NCBI RefSeq assembly: GCF_002102355.1
Contig: NZ_LQPT01000122.1
Span: 1 to 44,199 of the forward strand
Direction: 5' to 3'
Length of the DNA: 44,199 bases
Source of the DNA: Mycobacterium sherrisii
Lineage (GTDB): Bacteria > Actinomycetota > Actinomycetes > Mycobacteriales > Mycobacteriaceae
The notes below the pieces were generated by a model. It did no database searches. It was not told the origin of the DNA and worked only from the letters and a program-made list of their open reading frames with translations. The translations under genes and the position numbers were made by a program. Shown in pieces: positions 25,074-33,673 of the stretch. The stretch's first letter is position 1. Each line of letters starts with the position of its first letter.

Positions 25074-26885
25074 ATGAGTGGTGACAACAGGAACGCGCAG
25101 CGTGTCTTCGATGCGGGAGTTCTGTCTCTCGGCATCCCGATCGACGGTCTCGAAGTCGAACCCGATCTGCAATACGCGACCATGGCGTTCAAGCGAGCAA
25201 CCGAATATGACCCACAGATGTGTGACGCCTGGCTCGGCCGAGCGGCCACCGGCGAAACCACCGCCGAGGTCATCCACAACCTCTATCACACCAGCAGGCT
25301 GCTGGGCCGTGAGCAACGGCGGTTGGGACTGCCCCCGCGCGCACTCTGCGGCCGGTTCGAGACGGGTCTCTACGTGGACTACACCCTCAGCTCGCAAACC
25401 GAGGTCACGTTGGCCTACGTGGCGAGTCTGATCCAGGGCCAAGATTACGACGAAGCGGAACGGGCACTCGACGAGCTCGGCTCCTCCGACGCAGTGCTGG
25501 CCGACCGCGCGGCAGCCGAAATCTATGCGTACATGCGCGGAATCCTGCATTTCACGACGCAGCGCTGGCCCGATGTGCTGACCGCACTGGCGAACTCGGC
25601 ATCATTTACCGACGAGTACATCGCGGCGGGTGCGAACCTGATGGTCGGGTCGGCCTGCGCCCAGATGGGGCTGTTCGGTGAAGGGCTGCGCCGGCTCGAT
25701 GAGGCCCTGGAGGGGCCGATCCCGGCGGCCCGCCGCGCCGCGGAGTTCACCAAGGGCCTGACCCTGCGCGAAATGGGCAACGAAGCCGACGCCCGCAAGA
25801 TCTTCGAGCGAATTTACAGCGAGGAGCCGGGCTTCGAGGCCAACTATGCGGCCCTGCAAGACCCGAAGTATCGACTTGTGATCACAACCAAGGAGGTCAT
25901 CGAGTCCCGTTCGGACAAGTGGGATCCGAACAGTGCGGCGACCAACACCGCCCGCGAGGCCGAAGAGCTGACCGAACGCGGCAACGAGCACCTGCGGGCG
26001 GCACAGCAGGAACTCGACCGCCAAGTAGGGCTGGAAGAAGTCAAGCTACAGGTCGCCAAACTTCGCTCGGCGGTGCAGCTGGCCAAGATGCGCGAGGACA
26101 AGGGATTGAGCACGGGCTCGCGCAGCCTGCACCTGGCGTTCACCGGTCCCCCCGGAACGGGTAAGACCACGGTGGCTCGTGTGGTTGCCAAAACCTATTG
26201 CGGTTTGGGACTTTTGGAGTCGTTGTCCGTCGTGGAGGCCAAACGCCAGGACTTCGTCGGACAGCATCTGGGCAGCACCGCCATCAAGACGAGCGCACTG
26301 ATCGATACCGCGATGGGTGGGGTGCTGTTCATCGACGAGGCCTACACACTGATTCAAACCGGGCTGTCCGGTGGTGACGCATTCGGCCGGGAAGCGGTCG
26401 ACACGTTGCTCGCCCGGATGGAGGACGACCGCGACCGCCTGGTAGTGATCATCGCCGGCTACGACGCCGAGATCGACCGATTCCTCGCATCCAACGACGG
26501 TCTCGCGTCACGGTTTACCAAGCGCATTCGATTCCCCTCGTACAGCCCGTCGGAACTCGGCGACATCGGGCGGCTCATCGCCAGGGGCCGCGACTCCGAA
26601 TTGTCGCCCGCCGCCTATGACGAGCTAGTGACGGTGTGCACCCGGCTATGTGCCGAGGAATCCACCGACCACGACGGAAAGATCCGAAAGAGCATAGATT
26701 TGGCCGGTAACGGCCGATTCGTGCGTAATGCGATCGAGGCGGCCGAGGAAGAGCGTGCCTACCGTCTGACGGCTGGCTTTGACTCAACCCTGGACGGACT
26801 GGACGAGGACGCGCTGATGCGCATCGAGGGAAGCGACATGAAAGCGGCGTTGAACGGCATCCTGCAGACGCTGAACTTGCAGTAA
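25074..26885 (+). CDS. eccA: type VII secretion AAA+ ATPase EccA
   Basis: Cytosolic CbxX/CfqX-type AAA+ ATPase of ESX systems, thought to release or recycle PE/PPE and Esp substrates from chaperones. The 603-residue product has an N-terminal TPR-like helical domain (about residues 1-270), then Walker A GPPGTGKT (358-365), Walker B LFIDEA (about 418-423) and the arginine-finger region SRFTKRI. ATG 25074 gives a usual EccA start; a TTG twelve bases earlier is less likely. The M. tuberculosis EccA1 has 573 residues. It heads a rightward pair with the MinD-like gene, 15 bases apart. EccA is absent from ESX-4, so this locus is not a simple ESX-4. Confidence 0.93.
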   Translation: MSGDNRNAQRVFDAGVLSLGIPIDGLEVEPDLQYATMAFKRATEYDPQMCDAWLGRAATGETTAEVIHNLYHTSRLLGREQRRLGLPPRALCGRFETGLYVDYTLSSQTEVTLAYVASLIQGQDYDEAERALDELGSSDAVLADRAAAEIYAYMRGILHFTTQRWPDVLTALANSASFTDEYIAAGANLMVGSACAQMGLFGEGLRRLDEALEGPIPAARRAAEFTKGLTLREMGNEADARKIFERIYSEEPGFEANYAALQDPKYRLVITTKEVIESRSDKWDPNSAATNTAREAEELTERGNEHLRAAQQELDRQVGLEEVKLQVAKLRSAVQLAKMREDKGLSTGSRSLHLAFTGPPGTGKTTVARVVAKTYCGLGLLESLSVVEAKRQDFVGQHLGSTAIKTSALIDTAMGGVLFIDEAYTLIQTGLSGGDAFGREAVDTLLARMEDDRDRLVVIIAGYDAEIDRFLASNDGLASRFTKRIRFPSYSPSELGDIGRLIARGRDSELSPAAYDELVTVCTRLCAEESTDHDGKIRKSIDLAGNGRFVRNAIEAAEEERAYRLTAGFDSTLDGLDEDALMRIEGSDMKAALNGILQTLNLQ

Positions 26886-26900
26886 CGATCGGGGGATTGC

Positions 26901-27941
26901 GTGATCAATCGAGGCGAGCTGACGCATACTTACTCGGCGATGACGGGGCGACACGCAATGACGGAGACGGATTTCACCGCTACCGGCGCGAACGAAGCGG
27001 CGTGGCAACAATCCGTACACGTGCCGGCCGCCGACGAATTGGGGCTGACGAGGCCGTCGAAAGCGGTCCCCCGACGCGGATGGCGTAAGGAATTGCACCG
27101 CATCACCGGCGGACGACTGAACCTCGGCGAATCCGCCGCCGAATCCAATTGGCGCGCATTGGCCGACCGGGTCAATCAACCGGTACGGGGCTCCTACAGC
27201 ATTGCCGTGCTGTCCCTGAAGGGCGGCGTCGGTAAGACGACAACCACATTCGGACTGGGCGCCACCTTTGCGTCCCTGCGCGGTGATCGGGTGATCGCCG
27301 TTGACGCGAATCCGGACTTCGGAACATTGGCTCAGCGGGGTCCGAACCAAAGCCAGTCGACGGTGCGCGATCTATTGGCCGATGGCGAAATTCTGCGCTA
27401 CCCCGAGATGCGACGGCACACCTCGCAAAGTCCCAGCCGCTTGGAGATATTGGCGTCCGAACAGGATCCCGGGATTTCCAAAGCATTTTCAGAAGACGAC
27501 TACCGGGCGGTGCACCAGATCCTGGATCGCTTTTACAACATCATCCTCGCGGATTGCGGCACCGGCTTGACACACTCGGCCACGCGCGGTGTTCTCGACG
27601 TGGCCGATGCGCTGGTGGTGGTTGCCTCGCCGGCGATCGACTCCGCCCGCAGTGCACTGGCCACACTCGACTGGCTGCAACACCACGGCTACGCCCACTT
27701 GGTGCCTGACGCCCGGGTCGTGTTGAGTTCCGCACGACCGGGGGCCATGCCCATCGACGTCGAACAATTGGTCCAGCACTTCCAGACCCGCGTCAGGTCA
27801 CTATTCGTCATCCCCTACGACGCCCACCTCGCCGAGGGAGGCGAGATCTCGCTGGATCTCCTGAGCCGCAAGGCTCGTCACCAATACATGGAGCTAGCCG
27901 CGTCGGTGGCCGACGACTTCTGCCGCAGGTCTGCGCGGTAG
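26901..27941 (+). CDS. MinD/ParA-like ESX ATPase (Rv3888c type)
   Basis: A 346-residue SIMIBI-class ATPase. A short N-terminal extension precedes the ParA domain with deviant Walker A KGGVGKTT (107-114), the switch region VIAVDANPDFGTLA and NIILADCGTG. This is the type found in ESX-2 as Rv3888c and as the C-terminal half of EspI. EspI of ESX-1 restrains secretion when ATP is low; whether this shorter protein regulates or localises the machine is unknown. It is clearly paralogous to the 40499-41992 product over the whole ATPase domain. GTG 26901 lies 15 bases after eccA, with GGGGGA before it. Confidence 0.85.
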   Translation: MINRGELTHTYSAMTGRHAMTETDFTATGANEAAWQQSVHVPAADELGLTRPSKAVPRRGWRKELHRITGGRLNLGESAAESNWRALADRVNQPVRGSYSIAVLSLKGGVGKTTTTFGLGATFASLRGDRVIAVDANPDFGTLAQRGPNQSQSTVRDLLADGEILRYPEMRRHTSQSPSRLEILASEQDPGISKAFSEDDYRAVHQILDRFYNIILADCGTGLTHSATRGVLDVADALVVVASPAIDSARSALATLDWLQHHGYAHLVPDARVVLSSARPGAMPIDVEQLVQHFQTRVRSLFVIPYDAHLAEGGEISLDLLSRKARHQYMELAASVADDFCRRSAR

Positions 27942-27957
27942 CGGGTAGGCGGGCGAC

Positions 27958-28704
27958 CTAGGGGCTGGCCTGCTCGACCCCGCCGACCGTTCCGTCCCGG
28001 CGGTACCGGCGGTTTGCCTCGTTTTCGGTTGCAGCTCTATTCACCCCGGGCACCCCGGAATCAACCGCCGGTGCCGGCATCGGCGGCGCAACCACACCAC
28101 GCGACTGCCGCACGGACCCCGCAATGCCGTGGCGCGCGTATCTCGCCTGCATCGCCGCGAATGACTCTTGTTCGGAGCCGGCATGCGCACCGGCGGTCGC
28201 GTCACCCTCGGCCTGTCCGGCGGAGCCGTATTGGGCCGAAAACAGTTGATACTGTGTCGCATACGCCTGGTACGCAGCGACCAGGCGGGCATAGGCCGAA
28301 GGTTCGGAAACACTCGTGGGTCTCGCCGCTTTGGCGATCTTGGTTTCGCGCAGCAACGCGCCCACGGCAACGACGGACTGCAACGAATTGAGCACCGTGA
28401 TCACGATCATCGGCCAGCCGGTGTGGGTTGGCTTGATGGCGCCGGCCAAGGCATCGACGTAACCCGTGACGGCCAGTGCGACAACGACCCACGCGCGCAG
28501 CGTCTGGCGGGGTAGTAGACCGACGGCGGCCACCGCGGCCGCCAACACGCTGAACCGCACCGAATAGTCCAGCGGTCCGGGCGAAAACAAGCCGACCACA
28601 AAGGTTGCCGGGCCGAGCACAGCAACGACCGCCCACAGCGACCGATTGAGCGCGTCGGACGGCGCGGTCAGCGAGTCCTCCGCCGATCGCGAATTGTCGG
28701 TCAT
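27958..28704 (-). CDS. DUF5336-like four-helix membrane protein
   Basis: A 248-residue protein with four hydrophobic segments in the first 120 residues (about 23-41, 50-65, 70-90 and 97-118), followed by a helix with YARLVAAYQAYATQYQLFSAQY and a disordered Gln/Ala/Pro-rich tail. This layout matches the mycobacterial 34-kDa antigenic protein/DUF5336 group (Rv0954 and relatives). Function is unknown. ATG 28704 has AGGGAG five bases upstream. It lies 32 bases after eccE on the same strand, so the two are probably one unit, which suggests a membrane role in this ESX machine. Its stop is 16 bases from the convergent MinD-like gene. Confidence 0.6.
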   Translation of the reverse strand: MTDNSRSAEDSLTAPSDALNRSLWAVVAVLGPATFVVGLFSPGPLDYSVRFSVLAAAVAAVGLLPRQTLRAWVVVALAVTGYVDALAGAIKPTHTGWPMIVITVLNSLQSVVAVGALLRETKIAKAARPTSVSEPSAYARLVAAYQAYATQYQLFSAQYGSAGQAEGDATAGAHAGSEQESFAAMQARYARHGIAGSVRQSRGVVAPPMPAPAVDSGVPGVNRAATENEANRRYRRDGTVGGVEQASP

Positions 28705-28736
28705 TGCTGCTCCCTGTTCGTGCGCTCAGCCGATGC

Positions 28737-30476
28737 TCAATCGACAACGTCTAACGACGATTTGATGTAACGCATTTCGTCGTCGGTGGCCACCATCGTC
28801 ACCGTCGCCGCCGCCGACGGGGTACTCACCCGGACGAGATCTTGGTCACGGTCCAGTAGTTGCAGCGTCACATCGGCCCCGGCCCTGGGCTGGGCGTGCG
28901 AGGGCCTGACGATGATTGTTGTCACCCGATCCTGATTGATCTGTTCGCCGGTGCCGTCGAGCATCTCGACGCGATGGAGCTGACGTGAGCCGGCGCGGCC
29001 GGTGTCGGCGCGCTGCTCATTGACGCACAACAGATTCGGATCAGCGATCTGTTCGACCATCGTCTGCCAGGCCGCCGGTCGCAGGGTGTGGACGTTCACC
29101 CAGGCGCCCAATGCCACCGAGCGCAGCACGACCTGCTGCGCCAGACGCAGGGTGCCACACAGCTCCACCCGGTTCACGCGGGGACCGAATAACGGCAGCG
29201 CCACCGCCCGGCCGTACTCGTCCGCCCCGATCACCTGTCCGCAGCCCGCGGCGGGCAACTCGAGATCGTCGACCGCGTCGGCATTTTGCGCGACAATCCA
29301 CTCCGAAATCGCCCGTCGCGGCGGCGGAACCGGAAGGCCGCACATTAGCGCGGCATACTGGCGCCCTGGCAGCGGGCCGAGTTCGCGGGGCCGGGGTCGG
29401 GCTCGCCCGGAGGTGTCGAAGCGCACCAGCCCCCGGAGCGTGAGCGCATCGTCGCGGGTGTCGCGACGCAGCGAGACGCACACCGTTGTCGAATCGCTCG
29501 GCACCCTCCACAGCGCCCCCAGGCCAGCGCTGGTGAACATCGCCGGCTTGACCGCGAAGCTGCGCATCTGCAGGCGGTCTTTGCCGCAGGCAGACCAGGA
29601 TTCGTCCAATTCGGCCGTTTCCACGCCGTGCGCAAGTTCCAGCGTGGTCTCCGCGATCTCAGCGGCCGTCATGATGTGGCTGCCGATCCCTGCGTCGGAC
29701 AGCCGGTTGGCGATGCGGCGAGTGGCCGTTGCCGCCGTGCGCACCGTTCCGTCCCAGCCGCCGCCCCGGTGACGTACGGCTTCCGGACATCGTGCCGGAT
29801 CCATGCGCACCGCAACCCACACCGTTCGCTGGGCCACCGCGGGTAAGGGACCTAACACCGCGTCGTACACCGCTGCGACCTGCCCGCGGTCGTGCAGCCG
29901 AGCGCCCTGACTGATCACATCGATCGAATCCACGGTGATGTCGTACTGCCGGAGGCAGTCGGCCAGCGTGCGCAGCGAAACCGTCTGCGCCGAAATCATC
30001 GTCGCGGGTTCCATGATCGTCATCGCTGCCGGGTCTGGCACGAGGCGCAGCAGCGACGTCAGGCGTTTGCCGTCCCAGTGATGGCCGATTCGGGAACCAT
30101 CGGCCAGTTCGGTGTCGAATGGCTCATAGTGCTGTGCTCGTCGCTTGCGACGGAGTCGTTCATAGTGGAAGCCCAACCACTCCACGGCCCGGCGCGCCGG
30201 CGCCAGTCCCCGGAATCTGACGCCGAGGATCACCGTCACACCCAGACCGATAAGCGCGCCGTACCAACCCGGCTTTCGCAGCAGCAGGGCGGCGGCCAGT
30301 CCGGCCGCGATCATTAGCTGCGCCGTCAACAGGGTTGCTAGCGGCAGGACGCGTTGGGCCACGATGCCCCCCGTCGACCGCAGTGCTGCAGGCACGCGCC
30401 GTTGCTTTGCCCCGGGGCCGCTATCGCCACGTTGTTTCACTGCGTCGTTCCCTGTCTGCGCGGCAAGTGATTTCAC
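28737..30476 (-). CDS. eccE: type VII secretion core protein EccE
   Basis: Peripheral subunit of the ESX membrane complex, placed at the outside of the EccBCD core. The 579-residue product has a charged N-terminal tail, two membrane helices (about 41-66 and 70-86), then the long cytosolic glycosyltransferase-like domain, with the family block YEPFDTELADGSRIGHHWDG followed by TSLLRLV. It is longer than EccE1 (462) and nearer EccE2 (537). GTG 30476 is supported by AGGA six bases upstream. EccE occurs with EccA in ESX-1, -2, -3 and -5. It is divergent from eccB across 86 bases. Confidence 0.85.
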   Translation of the reverse strand: MKSLAAQTGNDAVKQRGDSGPGAKQRRVPAALRSTGGIVAQRVLPLATLLTAQLMIAAGLAAALLLRKPGWYGALIGLGVTVILGVRFRGLAPARRAVEWLGFHYERLRRKRRAQHYEPFDTELADGSRIGHHWDGKRLTSLLRLVPDPAAMTIMEPATMISAQTVSLRTLADCLRQYDITVDSIDVISQGARLHDRGQVAAVYDAVLGPLPAVAQRTVWVAVRMDPARCPEAVRHRGGGWDGTVRTAATATRRIANRLSDAGIGSHIMTAAEIAETTLELAHGVETAELDESWSACGKDRLQMRSFAVKPAMFTSAGLGALWRVPSDSTTVCVSLRRDTRDDALTLRGLVRFDTSGRARPRPRELGPLPGRQYAALMCGLPVPPPRRAISEWIVAQNADAVDDLELPAAGCGQVIGADEYGRAVALPLFGPRVNRVELCGTLRLAQQVVLRSVALGAWVNVHTLRPAAWQTMVEQIADPNLLCVNEQRADTGRAGSRQLHRVEMLDGTGEQINQDRVTTIIVRPSHAQPRAGADVTLQLLDRDQDLVRVSTPSAAATVTMVATDDEMRYIKSSLDVVD

Positions 30477-30562
30477 CGGTCATCCTGCCATTCAGCGTCG
30501 GCAGCGATCGGGTAGGCTGACTTCGAACTCGAGCATCCCATTGAACGCTGATCGGGGCCGCC
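30477..30562. promoter_or_regulatory. divergent eccE/eccB control region
   Basis: The 86-base gap holds the eccE ribosome site (AGGAT on the minus strand) and, for eccB, the -10-like TAGGCT at 30513-30518 with TTCAGC at 30491-30496 as a weak -35. The -10 is 45 bases from the eccB ATG. Assignment is tentative. Confidence 0.35.
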
Positions 30563-32071
30563 ATGCCCGCACCAGTCACCACCCGTGCGCAGGTCAACGG
30601 GTATCGACTTCTGCTACGGCGAATGGAACACGCGTTGATCCGGGCCGACTCCCGGATGATCCACGACCCCATGCGTGGGCAGATGCGCGCGCTGATGGTC
30701 GGTGTGGTCATCGCGGTGCTGATCGCCGGGGGCGCAGGTGTTTTGGCATTCTTTCGGCCGACCCCTAACTTCGGCGACTCGACGATCATGGTGGCCAAGT
30801 CGACCGGCACCATGTTCGTGCGGATCGGCGACCAGCTGCATCCGGTCCTCAATCTTGCTTCTGCCCGATTGATCGTCGGGAAAAGCGACACCCCAAAGGA
30901 AGTGGACGACAAGTTCCTCAACACGGTTCCGTTGGGTCCGGTGGTCGGCATCGTCGGGGGACCCGGCGGCATCAACCGTGGCGACGACATGACGACGTCG
31001 TCGTGGACGGTGTGCGACGCCACCCAACCACCGTCGGAGACCGAACCGTCGCGCGCACCCACGGTCGAGACCACCGTGCTGGCCAACGACCCCGTGCTCA
31101 ACGACGAGATCCAGCTGGCCTCGCACGACCAGATGATCCTGGTCAAGGCCGGCGCGACAACGTATCTCGTATACAACGGCGTGCGGGCCGCCATCGACCC
31201 GACCGATGCCACCCTGCGCAACGCGCTGCGGCTGCCCGACGGTCAGATCCGGGAGGTTTCACCGGGCTTACTCAATTCGTTCCCGTTGGTCGAACCCATC
31301 GTGCCGGTCGCGATCGAGGGAGTCGGGGAGCCGGCCAACTATTTGCCGCAGAATTACCGACTGGGTTCGATTCTCAAAACCGTCGATTCACACGGGGAAC
31401 AGTTATATGTGGTATTGCGCGAGGGGCTACAACCCATCTCCCCCATGACTGCGGACATCATCCGCTACGGCAATCCGCAAGCGCCGATGGCGGCCGAACC
31501 GACCAGCATTTCACCGGCCCTGGTGAACGCTGTCCCCGTCGTGCACATCTTGCCGGTGGACCAGTACCCAACCGCCCAATCGCGATTTCTGCGCATCGAA
31601 ACTCACCCGGTGCTGTGTATGTCCTGGCAACGCATCAACTCTGCCACCGCGGCATCCACTCATCTACTCGTCGGAAATCGGCTGCCGCTGCCCAACGATG
31701 CGAGGCCCGTGCGTCTGGCCACCGCCGACGGGGGCGGCCCCGGCCTGGACAACGTTTATCTCCGGCCCGGTACGGGCGAATACGTCCAAGCGACCGGAAG
31801 TCAGGTGGACAGCCGCGCTTTGGGACAGTTCTTCTACATCGACGACCTGGGCGTGCGGTTCCACGTCGTCGACAAATCGGCGGCGGCGGCGTTAGGTGTC
31901 ACCGGCGTGCAGATGCCGGGAAGTTCCGACACCACAGCGCAACCCGCGCCCTGGGCGATCCTGAAGCTGCTTCCGGCCGGACCCGAATTGTCCCAACGGG
32001 CCGCGTTGGTCGCCCACGACGGGATCGCAGCCGATTCGGCCGGGCATGCGATCACCCTGCCCAACCAGTAG
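30563..32071 (+). CDS. eccB: type VII secretion core protein EccB
   Basis: Single-pass inner-membrane subunit with a large periplasmic domain that forms the top of the ESX core complex. The 502-residue product has the family opening TTRAQVNGYRLLLRRMEHAL, one membrane helix (about 43-64), and the repeated beta-domains around a central core. Two cysteines, 151 and 352, match the conserved EccB disulfide. ATG 30563 gives the normal N-terminus. Its stop lies four bases from the convergent stop of the first eccD. Confidence 0.95.
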   Translation: MPAPVTTRAQVNGYRLLLRRMEHALIRADSRMIHDPMRGQMRALMVGVVIAVLIAGGAGVLAFFRPTPNFGDSTIMVAKSTGTMFVRIGDQLHPVLNLASARLIVGKSDTPKEVDDKFLNTVPLGPVVGIVGGPGGINRGDDMTTSSWTVCDATQPPSETEPSRAPTVETTVLANDPVLNDEIQLASHDQMILVKAGATTYLVYNGVRAAIDPTDATLRNALRLPDGQIREVSPGLLNSFPLVEPIVPVAIEGVGEPANYLPQNYRLGSILKTVDSHGEQLYVVLREGLQPISPMTADIIRYGNPQAPMAAEPTSISPALVNAVPVVHILPVDQYPTAQSRFLRIETHPVLCMSWQRINSATAASTHLLVGNRLPLPNDARPVRLATADGGGPGLDNVYLRPGTGEYVQATGSQVDSRALGQFFYIDDLGVRFHVVDKSAAAALGVTGVQMPGSSDTTAQPAPWAILKLLPAGPELSQRAALVAHDGIAADSAGHAITLPNQ

Positions 32072-32075
32072 CGCC

Positions 32076-33581
32076 TCAGATCCGAAGCTGGCGAAAGAAC
32101 GTGTAGAGGCCAACGATCCAGCACAGCAGGGGAAACACCAGCGCGATCGCAATGTACTCGATCACCTCGACCTGACGGCGTAGCACCGGGGAAAACTCCC
32201 GTCCCGGCGCGATCAGGCCGCAGGCCAGCAGCAACAGCGTGAGCACCGCCAATGCAATGGCGGCGTTGACACGCCCGCCGTCAACAAACGTCGCTGTCTT
32301 GACGATGGTGATCAATCCAATCAGCAGGCCACCACCGATCAACACCGCCGACTGGGCCAGATCGTGATGGCTGCGGCCACGCAAACACAGCACCGTTGCC
32401 ACGGCTGCTACGAAAAGTGAGCCCTGCCAATAGAATTCGTGGTCCTCGCCGAGGACCAAGTAGCACCCCACGATAGCCAGCATCCCGGCCGCCGCGACCA
32501 GTCCGGTGAGCTGATCCCGGGCCCGCCGGACTCGGTCGGTCATGCCCTGTTCGGTGGGAATGACCTGCTTTCCGACGGCACTGACGCCTTCCACGGCGGT
32601 GCCGCCCTGCGTTTCGATGTCATCGAGGGGTTCACCGGCAGTCGGAACACGCGGCACGGGCAATCTGGACAACACGATCGTCGACCTGGGCGACAGGTAC
32701 ACGGCGATGACCGCCACCGTCGCCAGGATCGCACCAACCGAGCGGGAATGTGCACCTGCTACCAGAGCCGCGACGGCCGCCGGAACACCGAAGACCGCAA
32801 ACCCGGTGACGGCAGTTAAAAGGGGTCGGGCTCGTCCGGAACCCAATAGCTGCAACAACGCTACCAATGCCGTCAGCGCCAGTGCCGCGGGCAGGGCGTC
32901 GATTTCGCGCGCCTGCGTAGCCACATGCAGCGAGCCGCAGAAGGTCAACGGCAGTGCAACGACGGTGAGCCAAGCGCACTTGCGGGTGTCGACGGACCGC
33001 AACTGCATCGCGCCGGTAGCCAGAACACATCCGAATCCGGCCACTAAAGCTATCGCTGGGGCGATCGGCACGCCGGCCACCAACGGTGTGAGGAATCGTC
33101 CCCGAAGCATTACCGCGGTCGCCACCGCCAGCGCGACGCCAGCGACCGACCACCCGGACCATCCCGCCGCCGAAAGTTGCTCAGTTAAGCGACATCTGAC
33201 GTTGTCGCCAGAATCCGGCAGGCCACTCAGCCGGTCGACGAGGGGCAATGGTTCTCGGGCGCCGGCCTCGCGAATCAGCAGCAGCTCGCCGTCGTACACG
33301 TCGGCCGCAGCTAATGATCGGTTTGGGTCGAGCAGCTCGCCGGTCAGACGCGCGAAAATCCACTTGCCCTCCCGATTTTCGAATTCCTCTGCTCCGTCGC
33401 CGTGCTCGGCGAGTCGTTCGTTGGCTAAATCGATGACGTCGGTGATGACCTCCGCCGCACTGACGGTGCCCGGTATGCCAACGTCGATCAGCAGTCCCCC
33501 GACTACCACGGTGATCCGGCTTAGGTCCTGCTCGTCGTCCGGTTCGGAGACCAACGTCGACGCCTGAGACGGTAACGTCAC
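32076..33581 (-). CDS. eccD: type VII secretion membrane protein EccD, first copy
   Basis: Channel-lining ESX subunit. The 501-residue product has an N-terminal ubiquitin-like domain (about residues 20-105, with RITVVVGGLLIDVGIPG and the GELLLIREAG strand) and then about eleven hydrophobic segments to the C-terminus, ending in the usual EYIAIALVFPLLCWIVGLY helix. GTG 33581 is chosen because GGGGAGG lies eight bases before it; a TTG six bases upstream is too close to that site. In known ESX complexes EccD is a homodimer from one gene. Here a second, clearly different eccD lies at 37699-39129, so this copy may form a heterodimer with it. Confidence 0.85.
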   Translation of the reverse strand: MTLPSQASTLVSEPDDEQDLSRITVVVGGLLIDVGIPGTVSAAEVITDVIDLANERLAEHGDGAEEFENREGKWIFARLTGELLDPNRSLAAADVYDGELLLIREAGAREPLPLVDRLSGLPDSGDNVRCRLTEQLSAAGWSGWSVAGVALAVATAVMLRGRFLTPLVAGVPIAPAIALVAGFGCVLATGAMQLRSVDTRKCAWLTVVALPLTFCGSLHVATQAREIDALPAALALTALVALLQLLGSGRARPLLTAVTGFAVFGVPAAVAALVAGAHSRSVGAILATVAVIAVYLSPRSTIVLSRLPVPRVPTAGEPLDDIETQGGTAVEGVSAVGKQVIPTEQGMTDRVRRARDQLTGLVAAAGMLAIVGCYLVLGEDHEFYWQGSLFVAAVATVLCLRGRSHHDLAQSAVLIGGGLLIGLITIVKTATFVDGGRVNAAIALAVLTLLLLACGLIAPGREFSPVLRRQVEVIEYIAIALVFPLLCWIVGLYTFFRQLRI

Positions 33582-33673
33582 TGGCAAAGCCTCCCCTCGC
33601 CAACCATGCGGTCTGACAATACCTTTGAATCCCGGTGGGGCCGGAGGGCGGCCGTGGATCCAGGAGAGGTCGC
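33582..33673. promoter_or_regulatory. divergent eccD/eccC control region
   Basis: These 92 bases carry the ribosome sites of both genes (GGGGAGG for eccD on the minus strand, GGAGAGG at 33663-33669 for eccC). TACCTT (33618-33623) is a possible plus-strand -10. This region would drive the four-gene eccC-eccD-mycP-espI operon. Confidence 0.35.
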
